From NCBI RefSeq assembly GCF_019392335.1, contig NZ_JAHXRQ010000011.1, forward strand, positions 92,444 through 156,443: 64,000 nt of DNA, written 5' to 3'. This DNA comes from Mameliella sp. CS4. Its GTDB lineage: Bacteria > Pseudomonadota > Alphaproteobacteria > Rhodobacterales > Rhodobacteraceae. The notes beneath the pieces were generated by a model, which was not told the DNA's origin, searched no databases, and worked only from the letters and a program-made list of their open reading frames with translations. The position numbers and the translations under genes were made by a program. This document shows, piece by piece, positions 8,727 to 16,129 of this stretch (position 1 is the first letter of the stretch; the number at the start of each line of letters is the position of its first letter).

Positions 8727-9720
8727 AGCGCGTCCCCTTGATGGTCAGCTCCCCCAGTGTCACGTCCTGCCCGGCCATGATTGCCGCGTGCAACCCCATG
8801 TCGAGGTTGCGCCCGGTGATGATCGTGGCCGTCGGGCCGCGCAAACTGACCTTGCCTGCCTGAACGGCTGCAATCCCCACCACGCAGGCGCCTTCGCAGA
8901 CGATCCGATCCTCGTAGTAGATCGTCTGGAGTGCTTGGTAGATCTCTTCCTCGGTGACCAGCACCACGTCGTCGAGGTAGTCTCGGCACAGCGGAAAGGA
9001 CAGCCGGTTCTGCAACCCGATGCCGCCGCCCAGACTGTCGGCGAGGCTGGCGACCTCTGTCACCTCAACCGGATGCCCCGCTTGCAGAGAGGCATACATG
9101 GCCGCGCCCCGCTCCATCGTGATGCCGATGACACGCACCTTGGGGTTGATCGTCTTGGCGGCAAAGGCGACACCCGCCGCCAGCCCGCCGCCCGACAGCG
9201 GCACAAGGATCGTATCCAGGTCGGGCCGCGACTCCATCAGTTCCAGCCCGATGGTGCCCTGCCCCGCAATCACCGCCGGGTCGTCGAAAGGCGAAATCTC
9301 GGTCAGTCCCTCCTCGGCCACCAGTCGTTCTGCCTCGGCCTGGGCCTCGTCCTGGCTATGGCCGACGATCCGCGCCTCGGCCCCCAGGGCGCGCACGCCC
9401 GCCACCTTGGCCTCGGGCGCCAGATGCGACATGCAGACAACCGCCCGCAGCCCCCGCGCCCGCGCGGCATAGGCCACGCCACGCCCGTGGTTGCCCGTGG
9501 AACAGCAGGTCACACCGGCCACATCGCCCTCTAGCCCGAAAATCGCGTTCACGGCCCCGCGCAGCTTGAAGGCGCCCACCGGCTGGGCGATCTCCAGCTT
9601 CAACAGGAACTCCTGCCCAAAGCGCGCGTTGAGAACCGACGGAACCAGAGGCGTGTGGTCGGCAATCCCGGCGATCCGGGCCCGTGCGGCGAAGACGCGG
9701 TTCAGCGCGAAGTCGGTCAT
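8716..9720 (-). CDS. eutB: Threonine dehydratase-like PLP enzyme of hydroxyectoine utilisation
   Basis: 334-residue fold-type II PLP enzyme. The Schiff-base lysine is K52 in AFKLRGA, the substrate loop is STGNHG (74-79), and the phosphate-binding loop is PLSGGGLAAG in the middle. The ATG at 9720 is preceded by GGGTGAGGGCTCT on the minus strand, a good ribosome site; an earlier in-frame Met at 9783 has none and would add a non-family extension. It is the first gene of the minus arm, divergent from doeA across a 163-base promoter region. EutB is proposed to act on hydroxyectoine together with EutC. Serine/threonine dehydratase or threo-3-hydroxyaspartate ammonia-lyase are the sequence-level alternatives. 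Confidence 0.83.
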   Translation of the reverse strand: MTDFALNRVFAARARIAGIADHTPLVPSVLNARFGQEFLLKLEIAQPVGAFKLRGAVNAIFGLEGDVAGVTCCSTGNHGRGVAYAARARGLRAVVCMSHLAPEAKVAGVRALGAEARIVGHSQDEAQAEAERLVAEEGLTEISPFDDPAVIAGQGTIGLELMESRPDLDTILVPLSGGGLAAGVAFAAKTINPKVRVIGITMERGAAMYASLQAGHPVEVTEVASLADSLGGGIGLQNRLSFPLCRDYLDDVVLVTEEEIYQALQTIYYEDRIVCEGACVVGIAAVQAGKVSLRGPTATIITGRNLDMGLHAAIMAGQDVTLGELTIKGTRYEP

Positions 9721-9834
9721 AGAGCCCTCACCCGGTCGTTTTCGGACCAATCGGTGTCGGTCCCCCTGCTGCACAATGACCAATCGCCCCCTACGACTTC
9801 AAGCTGTCCCAAGAGGTTTTTCCTTGAAGTTCCT

Positions 9835-9861
9835 CCGTTTCGCCAAAACATGGCGGAACGG
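9835..9861. promoter_or_regulatory. Candidate operator between eutB and doeA
   Basis: A 10-7-10 inverted repeat with one mismatch (CCGTTTCGCC, 7-base spacer AAAACAT, GGCGGAACGG) lies 23 bases before the doeA ATG and 115 bases before the eutB ATG. It sits where a repressor could block doeA transcription or translation start. The binding protein is unknown; the AsnC-type regulator here or an EnuR encoded elsewhere are candidates. Confidence 0.5.
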
Positions 9862-9883
9862 ACAATGATAAGAGGTGCAATAA

Positions 9884-11068
9884 ATGTCGGCCCCGAACCT
9901 TCCCTTTTCGCAGACGGAATACGACCGGCGCCTGCGCCTGGTCGAGGCGCGCATGGAAACCCTGGGGCTGGATGCGCTGTTCGTCGAAGACCCGTCGAAC
10001 ATGGCCTGGCTGACCGGCTATGACGGATGGTCCTTCTACGTGCACCAGGGGGTTCTGGTCATCCCGGGCGAGGCGCCGTTGTGGTGGGGCCGGTCGATGG
10101 ACGGCTACGGCGCGCTGCGCACCGTCTGGATGGACCCTGACCGCATCCTTGGCTACGCCGACGATTACGTGCAGGCGACGGATATTCACCCGATGCAGGA
10201 TCTGGCCGCGCATATCCGGGCGCGCGGGCTGGACACCGGGCGGATCGGCGTCGAGATGGAGAATTATTATTATTCCGCCCGGGCACACATGACGCTGGTC
10301 GAGGAACTGCCCGACGCGCAACTGATCGATGCCACGGCGCTGGTGAACTGGCAGCGGGCGGTGAAATCGAACGAGGAAATCACCTTCATCCGGCGCGCGG
10401 CGAAGATTTCGGAAAAGATGGTCGACGGCATCCTGGAACGGGTCGAACCGGGCCTGCCCAAGAACGAGCTGGTGGCCGAGATCTATGCCGACGCCATTCG
10501 CGGCTCGGACGGTCACTGGGGCGATTACGCGGCCATCGTGCCGCTGCTGCCCTCGGGGCTCGATGCCTCGGCCGCGCACCTGACATGGGACGGCCGCCCC
10601 TTTGCCGAGGGTGAGGCCACCTTCTTTGAACTGGCGGGATGTTATCGCCGCTACCACGCGCCCTTTTGTCGGACGGTTTTCCTGGGCAAGCCGCCGCAGC
10701 CCATGCTGGATGCGGAAAAGGCCCTGGCCGAAGGGTTGGAAATGGGGCTGGAAGCGGCGCGCGCCGGCAATACCGCCGGCGATATCGCCCGCGCGCTCTA
10801 CGCGGCGCTGGCCAAGGGCGGCATCCAGCGCACCGGGCGTTGCGGCTATCCCATCGGCCTCAGCTATCCCCCCGACTGGGGTGAGCGGACCATCTCGATC
10901 CGCACCAGCGACGAAACCTTGCTACAACCGGGCATGACCTTCCACTTCATGCCCGGCCTCTGGATGGAGGATTGGGGGCTGGAAATCACCGAATCCATCC
11001 TGATCCGCGAAGACGGACCGGCGGAATGCCTGTGCGACCGTCCGCGCAAGCTCTTCGTCAAGGACTGA
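9884..11068 (+). CDS. doeA: Ectoine hydrolase DoeA (EutD), M24 peptidase-like
   Basis: 394 residues with the pita-bread M24 (creatinase/aminopeptidase P) architecture: an N-terminal creatinase-like domain (about 8-150) and a C-terminal catalytic domain (about 160-385). The opening (FSQTEYDRRLRLVEARM, LFVEDPSNMAWLTGYDGWSFYVHQ) and MENYYYSARAHMTL are characteristic of ectoine hydrolase. DoeA opens the ectoine ring to N-acetyl-diaminobutyrate isomers. As in that group, several metal ligands of true M24 peptidases appear replaced. It starts the plus arm; AGAGGTGCAATA precedes the ATG. The deacetylase gene follows after 14 bases. Confidence 0.9.
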   Translation: MSAPNLPFSQTEYDRRLRLVEARMETLGLDALFVEDPSNMAWLTGYDGWSFYVHQGVLVIPGEAPLWWGRSMDGYGALRTVWMDPDRILGYADDYVQATDIHPMQDLAAHIRARGLDTGRIGVEMENYYYSARAHMTLVEELPDAQLIDATALVNWQRAVKSNEEITFIRRAAKISEKMVDGILERVEPGLPKNELVAEIYADAIRGSDGHWGDYAAIVPLLPSGLDASAAHLTWDGRPFAEGEATFFELAGCYRRYHAPFCRTVFLGKPPQPMLDAEKALAEGLEMGLEAARAGNTAGDIARALYAALAKGGIQRTGRCGYPIGLSYPPDWGERTISIRTSDETLLQPGMTFHFMPGLWMEDWGLEITESILIREDGPAECLCDRPRKLFVKD

Positions 11069-11082
11069 CCCGAAAGACTGAT

Positions 11083-12237
11083 ATGGACCTGCTCTACCGT
11101 ACAGAGGAATTGCTGGGCGAGCTGATCGCCTTTCCGACCGTCTCGGCGGACGGCAACCTGGACCTGATCGCCTGGGCCGCGAACTATCTCAAGGACCTTG
11201 GCGCAATCTGCGACGTGACGCTGGACGAGACCGGGCAAAAGGCCAATCTTTTTGCCAGTTTCGGCCCCGACGGCGATGGGGGGCTGGTGCTATCCGGCCA
11301 TTCCGACGTTGTCCCGGTCGAGGACCAGGAATGGTCTTCGGACCCCTTTGTCATGGAGGATCGCGAAGGGCGGCTTTACGGGCGCGGCGCCTGCGACATG
11401 AAGGGGTTTATCGCCTGCGTGCTGGCGTTGGCCCCGCGCATCGCCGAATGGCCCTTGACCCGCCCGGTGCACATCGCGCTGACCTATGACGAGGAAGTGG
11501 GCTGTTTCGGGGCCCGTGCGCTGGTCGATGATCTGCGCGCTCGCGACATCCGCCCGGCGATGGCGATCCTCGGCGAACCGACGATGATGCGCGTGATCAA
11601 CGGGCACAAGGGCTGTTACGAGTATACCACCCATATCACCGGCTGCGCCGGGCATGGGTCCGCCCCCGATCACGGGGTCAATGCCGCCGTCTGCGCCGCA
11701 CGCTATGCCGGGCGGCTGATGGAACTCGAGGGGGAGTTGCGCAGCCGCGCCCCCGAAGGCAGCCCCTTTTCGCCTGCGTGGACCACGCTGAACATCGGTC
11801 GCATTTCCTCCGGCCACGCGCATAACGTCATCCCTGACCATGCCGAGATCGACTGGGAAATGCGCCCGGTCCAGCGCTCTGACGCCGATCATGTCCTGGC
11901 CGAGATCGACCGTTTCGCCGAAGAAATACTGCCCGCCATGCTGGCCGTGCATTCCGAGGTCACGATCACCCGCGAGGTCATCGCCGAAACCCAAGGATTG
12001 CACCCGGTCAAGGGCAGCGAGGTCGCCACCATCGTTTCGGCCCTGACCGGGGCCAACGGACTGGACGTTGTGGCCTTTGGCACCGAGGCGGGGCTGTTCC
12101 AGTCGTTGGGCATGGACTGTGTCGTCTGCGGGCCCGGGTCCATCGAACAGGCGCACAAGCCGGACGAATATGTCAGCCGCGATCAGCTCTCCGCTTGCCT
12201 GCATATGCTGCAGGGGCTGGAACGGCACCTGACCTGA
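11083..12237 (+). CDS. M20 family (ArgE/DapE-type) deacetylase, probable N-acetyl-diaminobutyrate deacetylase
   Basis: 384 residues of the M20 dizinc hydrolase family. Zinc ligands and catalytic residues are visible: H73 and D75 in SGHSDVVPV, D105 in GRGACDMKG, E137-E138 in TYDEEVGCFGA, E165 in ILGEPT and a late His in IEQAHKPDEYV. It most resembles acetylornithine deacetylase ArgE. Its place 14 bases after doeA implies that it removes the acetyl group from N-acetyl-2,4-diaminobutyrate, a step usually done by DoeB/EutE of the AstE/aspartoacylase family. Acetylornithine and acetyl-diaminobutyrate are close analogues, which makes the swap plausible. A housekeeping ArgE role is the alternative. 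The ATG at 11083 fits the family start. Confidence 0.83.
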   Translation: MDLLYRTEELLGELIAFPTVSADGNLDLIAWAANYLKDLGAICDVTLDETGQKANLFASFGPDGDGGLVLSGHSDVVPVEDQEWSSDPFVMEDREGRLYGRGACDMKGFIACVLALAPRIAEWPLTRPVHIALTYDEEVGCFGARALVDDLRARDIRPAMAILGEPTMMRVINGHKGCYEYTTHITGCAGHGSAPDHGVNAAVCAARYAGRLMELEGELRSRAPEGSPFSPAWTTLNIGRISSGHAHNVIPDHAEIDWEMRPVQRSDADHVLAEIDRFAEEILPAMLAVHSEVTITREVIAETQGLHPVKGSEVATIVSALTGANGLDVVAFGTEAGLFQSLGMDCVVCGPGSIEQAHKPDEYVSRDQLSACLHMLQGLERHLT

Positions 12238-12299
12238 ACGCCCCTCGACAAGGCCCTGCCCCATCCCCATCATGGCGCCCGGAAACGGGAGGAGCCGCA

Positions 12300-13331
12300 A
12301 TGAAGACCATCGTCGCCCACGGTGCGCATGACCTGAGGATCGAAGACCGCGAGATGCCCGTTCCGGGGCCGGGACAGGTCCTCGTCCGGTTGGAAACCGG
12401 CGGCATCTGCGGTTCAGACCTGCACTACTACCACAAGGGCGGCTTTGGGACGGTCCGGCTGAAAGAGCCGATGATCCTTGGCCACGAGGTCGCCGGACAG
12501 ATCGAGGCACTGGGCGCCGGGGTCAGCGGGCTGGCAGAGGGGTTGCGGGTCGCCGTTTCGCCCTCGCGCCCCTGCCATGCCTGCCGGTTCTGCCATGCAG
12601 GCCAGCCGAACCACTGCCTGAACATGCGCTTTTACGGCTCTGCCATGCCCTTTCCGCACATCCAGGGCGCCTTTCGCGAATACCTTGTGGCCGATGTCGC
12701 GCAATGCGCGCCCGCCGGGGAGCTGAGCGCGGGCGAGGCCGCGATGGCCGAACCGCTTTCGGTGGTGCTGCACGCCGCCCGCCGTGCCGGGGACCTGCTG
12801 GGCAAGCGGGTGCTGGTGACGGGCTGCGGCCCCATTGGGATGCTGGCGGTGCTGGTGGCCCGCGCGGCGGGCGCGGTCGAGATCGTCGCCACGGACCTCA
12901 CCGATTTCACGCTGGACATGGCGGCCCGTCTGGGCGCCGACCGGGTTGTGAACATGGGAAAACACCCCGAGGGGCTGGCGCCGCTGGCCGCGGAGAAAGG
13001 GCAGATCGACGTGCTTTTCGAATGCTCGGGCGCGGCGCCCGCGCTGGTTTCGGCGATCCCCACCATGCGGCCCGGGGGCGTGATCCTGCAGCTTGGGCTG
13101 GGCGGCGACATGACCCTGCCGGTGCAGGCAATCACCGCCAAGGAGCTGGAACTGCGCGGGTCCTTCCGCTTTCATGAAGAATTCTTTGCCGCCGTGGAAT
13201 TGATGCGGAAGGGACGCATCGACGTGAAACCCCTGATCACCCATGAGGTGACGCTGGAAAAGGCCGAAGAGGGCTTCAAGCTGGCCTCGGATCGGAGCAA
13301 GGCGATGAAGGCGCAGATCCGGTTTTCCTGA
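12300..13331 (+). CDS. Zinc-dependent alcohol dehydrogenase, L-idonate 5-dehydrogenase-like
   Basis: 343-residue medium-chain dehydrogenase. Catalytic zinc ligands are C37 (GGICGSD), H62 and E63 (GHE); structural zinc cysteines are C92, C95, C98 and C106. A Rossmann NAD(P) motif VTGCGPIGML lies near 175. The GICGSDLHYYHKGGFGTV block resembles L-idonate 5-dehydrogenase and sorbitol dehydrogenase. A strong ribosome site (GGGAGGAG) precedes the ATG. It follows the ectoine deacetylase on the same strand after 62 bases but has no obvious role in ectoine breakdown. No idonate or gluconate kinase genes are near, so polyol or sugar-acid substrates are only suggested. Confidence 0.8.
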   Translation: MKTIVAHGAHDLRIEDREMPVPGPGQVLVRLETGGICGSDLHYYHKGGFGTVRLKEPMILGHEVAGQIEALGAGVSGLAEGLRVAVSPSRPCHACRFCHAGQPNHCLNMRFYGSAMPFPHIQGAFREYLVADVAQCAPAGELSAGEAAMAEPLSVVLHAARRAGDLLGKRVLVTGCGPIGMLAVLVARAAGAVEIVATDLTDFTLDMAARLGADRVVNMGKHPEGLAPLAAEKGQIDVLFECSGAAPALVSAIPTMRPGGVILQLGLGGDMTLPVQAITAKELELRGSFRFHEEFFAAVELMRKGRIDVKPLITHEVTLEKAEEGFKLASDRSKAMKAQIRFS

Positions 13332-13415
13332 AGGGTCCAGCACGGGGCACGTTCTACTGAACCCGGCAAAGGCCCGGAGCGGTCACGCCTGCGGGCCCCG
13401 TCCTCGGGGCTTTGG

Positions 13416-13997
13416 TCAGCCGCCGAACCGCGTCCGGTCACCCGCCCTCTTGCCGAACCCGCCACGGGAGATCGCAGTGGCGCGGGACATGGGCTTGGTG
13501 CCGATGGTCGAGGCCGGGCGCGTGAACTGGGAGGTGCCAAGCTTGGTCGCGCCCCGGTTGCCCGAAAACACGCTGGTGCCTGCGGCATTGGTAAAGCGCC
13601 CGTCCTGCGTCCGGTACAGCGGTTGCGCCGCGGCCATGCCGGACCGCCCGCTCATCATGTTGCCGATCAGGTAGCCCGCGAGAAGCGGCATGAAGATGCT
13701 GCCGGACCCGCCTTCTGTTACCGCTGCCTCGGTCCCACAGGCGCCCGGCCCGTGCAGTTCCTCACAGACCTCGCGGCTGTCGTAGCGCGGAGCGGCCTCG
13801 ACGTGCAGGGCCTGGGCCTGAGTGAACTGGATCTCGCAATCCTGGGCCGAGAACATGCCCCCGCGCAGCGCCTCGTCCTTGCAGGTTTTCAGATCCGGAA
13901 AGGCGGAGGCGTCCACCTGTTCCTCCTTGCAGCCCGCAAGGGTGAATGCGGCGGCGCCGACAATCGCAATGGCAACCCGTTTCGAACGTTTGGACAT
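13416..13997 (-). CDS. ygiB: YgiB-like DUF1190 lipoprotein
   Basis: 193 residues. The N-terminus MSKRSKRVAIAIVGAAAFTLAGCKEE carries a signal with lipobox LAGC (Cys22 or near), so it is a predicted lipoprotein. The body has the DUF1190 features: paired cysteines in LKTCKDEA, AQDCEIQF, REVCEELHG and PGACG, a YDSREVCEE block, a hydrophobic glycine-rich stretch (IFMPLLAGYLIGNMMSG), and a basic Arg/Gly/Thr-rich tail. It lies 46 bases after the ygiC-like gene, so the order is ygiC then ygiB, the reverse of Escherichia coli. Function is unknown; the pairing with an ATP-grasp amide ligase is conserved. Confidence 0.82.
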   Translation of the reverse strand: MSKRSKRVAIAIVGAAAFTLAGCKEEQVDASAFPDLKTCKDEALRGGMFSAQDCEIQFTQAQALHVEAAPRYDSREVCEELHGPGACGTEAAVTEGGSGSIFMPLLAGYLIGNMMSGRSGMAAAQPLYRTQDGRFTNAAGTSVFSGNRGATKLGTSQFTRPASTIGTKPMSRATAISRGGFGKRAGDRTRFGG

Positions 13998-14043
13998 GAC
14001 ACTCTTTCCTTTTGCCCGGTGGGCGTCCCGTTGGTTGCGCGGC

Positions 14044-15270
14044 TTATGCCTGAATATAGTGGGGTTTGAACCGCGACAAATCCTGCGTGATGCGGGACCT
14101 GTCTTCCCTGATGCCGATCCCCACGCAGGCCTGTCCCACGATCCAGGCACCGACGACAGGGCGAAAGCCATCGAATTGAGGCAGGGGCGCATAGGCCTGC
14201 ACGATGCGCGGGTGTTCGGAATACTCCGTGTTCTGGGCCGCCTCGATGATCTTGCCCGCTTTCACGATCGAGACGGAGGCGCCTTCGCGCGACAGGATCG
14301 GTTTGCGCACATGGCCCGCGGCAAGGTCGGCTTCGGCCCGCGCAAAGGCCTCTGCGACCCCGGCGGACGGGGCCCCCGTGCCGGCCAAGGCCTCGGCGAT
14401 CTCTGCGTCGAAGAACGCGGGCAAGAGGTTGGGGTGGCCTTCGAACATCTGCCAGAGCACCGGCAAGAGCCCCTTGTTCGACAACAACGCCTTCCACGCG
14501 GGTTCGAGGAAGAGACACCCCGACCCGTCGATGTGATCGGCATAGTCGTCAAGAAAGAGGTCTTCCCAAGGGTAAAGCTTGAACAGGACGGCGATCCGGC
14601 GATCCTCGTCGTCAAGGAACTGGCCATCCTCGCTCAGCCCGATCTTGTCGAGGTCGCAGTAATGCGCGCCAAGCCCCGCCTCGCGCGCGGCCCATCCCAT
14701 CGCCTCCACCGTGCCGTAGTCTTCCGGATTGTCAGCGACGGCTGTGAAATGCAGGTCGCTGTCGGCCTCAAAGACCTCGCCGAACCGCGCGACCAGCGCC
14801 TCGTGGATGCCGTTGAACTGGTCGGTGCCTTCGGGCAGAACACCGGCGGCCAGCTGATCCTCCAGCCACTGCCACTGAAAGGCCGCGCTTTCGTAAAGCG
14901 AGGTCGGCGTATCGGCGTTGTATTCCAATAACTTGGCCGAACCCTTGCCGTCGTAGGCGAAATCGAAACGGCCATAGATCTCGGGATCGCCCCTCTTCCA
15001 GCTGTCGGCAACCAGGTCCCGGCGGTTTTCCGGGATCGCCAATTGTTCCATCAGGCGTTCGCTGGCGATGATTTCCGCAACCGCCTCGCGGCACATGGCG
15101 TGAAGCTCGGTCGCGGGGTCTTCCAGATCGTTTTCGATCTGGTCGAGCGTGAACGCGTAGACCGAGCTTTCGTCCCAGTAGGGCGCGCCGTACATGTCGG
15201 CGAAGGTAAAGCCGACCTCCTTGGCATGGTCGCGCCAATGCGGCCGCTCGGGCAAATGGATCTTCTGCAC
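14044..15270 (-). CDS. ygiC: Glutathionylspermidine synthase-like ATP-grasp ligase (YgiC/YjfC family)
   Basis: 408 residues, the usual length of stand-alone YgiC/YjfC proteins that match only the synthetase half of GspSA. Recognisable blocks include RPHWRDHAKEVGFTF at the start, YWDESSVYAFT, LLEYNADTPTSLYE (the ATP-grasp Glu/Asn/Asp region) and LFLEPAWKALLSNKGLLP. The C-terminal blocks EHPRIVQAYAPLPQFDGF and GAWIVGQACVGIGIREDRSRIT are strongly conserved in the family. It would form an amide bond between a carboxylate and an amine using ATP, but YgiC itself does not make glutathionylspermidine in vitro as far as known, so the substrate is open. It is upstream of the DUF1190 lipoprotein gene in one unit. 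Confidence 0.85.
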   Translation of the reverse strand: MQKIHLPERPHWRDHAKEVGFTFADMYGAPYWDESSVYAFTLDQIENDLEDPATELHAMCREAVAEIIASERLMEQLAIPENRRDLVADSWKRGDPEIYGRFDFAYDGKGSAKLLEYNADTPTSLYESAAFQWQWLEDQLAAGVLPEGTDQFNGIHEALVARFGEVFEADSDLHFTAVADNPEDYGTVEAMGWAAREAGLGAHYCDLDKIGLSEDGQFLDDEDRRIAVLFKLYPWEDLFLDDYADHIDGSGCLFLEPAWKALLSNKGLLPVLWQMFEGHPNLLPAFFDAEIAEALAGTGAPSAGVAEAFARAEADLAAGHVRKPILSREGASVSIVKAGKIIEAAQNTEYSEHPRIVQAYAPLPQFDGFRPVVGAWIVGQACVGIGIREDRSRITQDLSRFKPHYIQA

Positions 15271-15391
15271 GTGCCTGCTCTCCTGTTGCCTTGCGGCAGC
15301 TCGTTGGTGGTGATGTCGGGTGCGGTGCCCGGTCCTGCAAGGGCGGGGCGCGGTCCGTTTACGGGGGAAAAGTCGGCGCCTGGCCGCGCGT

Positions 15392-16129
15392 TCAGATCTT
15401 GAGCTTCTTGAACACCGGCTCGGGGATGTTGCGGATGATCGCCATGACCAGCCGCCAGATGCCGCGCACGTAGATGACGTTGCGCCCCTTCTGCACCGCC
15501 TTGAGCACCGCTGTGCCGACTTCCTCCGGTTCGGCGGTGAGTTTCGCGGGCAGGTCCAGCCCTTCGGTCATGGCCGTGTTGACAAAGCCCGGCAGCACCG
15601 TGACCACATGCACGCCCTTCTTTGCCAGCCGGTTGCGCAGGCCGGACAGGAAGGCGGTGAACCCCGCCTTGGCGGACCCGTAGACATAATTGGTGGCGCG
15701 CCCACGGTCACCCGCGACCGAGCTGATGCCGACCAGCGTACCCGACCCCCGCGCCTCGAACCGGTCGGCGAGCAGGGCGAGGATGCCTGCCGGACCTTCG
15801 AAGTTGCTGCGCAGGACCAGAGATGCCTTGTTCAGATCCTGTTCGTTCTGCGCCTGTTCGCCCATGTAACCAACGACGCTGACCGCGACCTGTGGCAGCG
15901 CGGGCAGGCCGTCGAGGAAAGGGACAAAGCCGTCGCTGTCCAGCACGTCGAAATCATGCAGTGTCACCTCGACCCCGTGGCGCAGGGCGAGATCGGATCG
16001 CACCGCGTCAAGGCTGGCGGCGTTGCGCGCGGCCAGCTGGATCGGATGGCCCTGGGCGGCAAAGGCATGAGCGATGGCCTGTCCCATGTCAGAGCGGGCG
16101 CCAAGGATCAGGACGGGCAAATCGGTCAC
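15392..16129 (-). CDS. dprE2: SDR reductase, DprE2-like (decaprenylphosphoryl-2-keto-pentose reductase)
   Basis: 245-residue classical short-chain dehydrogenase. The cofactor motif is LILGARSDMGQAIAHAFAAQG (about 6-26), ISSVAGDRG supplies the catalytic Ser, and YVYGSAKAGFTAF the YxxxK pair. The ATG overlaps the stop of the DprE1-like gene (ATGA at 16129-16126). In mycobacteria DprE1 and DprE2 jointly epimerise decaprenylphosphoryl-ribose to -arabinose through a 2-keto intermediate, and the adjacent, overlapping oxidase and SDR here match that pair. It is the last gene of a four-gene minus-strand operon. A generic SDR role is unlikely given the coupling. Confidence 0.82.
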   Translation of the reverse strand: MTDLPVLILGARSDMGQAIAHAFAAQGHPIQLAARNAASLDAVRSDLALRHGVEVTLHDFDVLDSDGFVPFLDGLPALPQVAVSVVGYMGEQAQNEQDLNKASLVLRSNFEGPAGILALLADRFEARGSGTLVGISSVAGDRGRATNYVYGSAKAGFTAFLSGLRNRLAKKGVHVVTVLPGFVNTAMTEGLDLPAKLTAEPEEVGTAVLKAVQKGRNVIYVRGIWRLVMAIIRNIPEPVFKKLKI

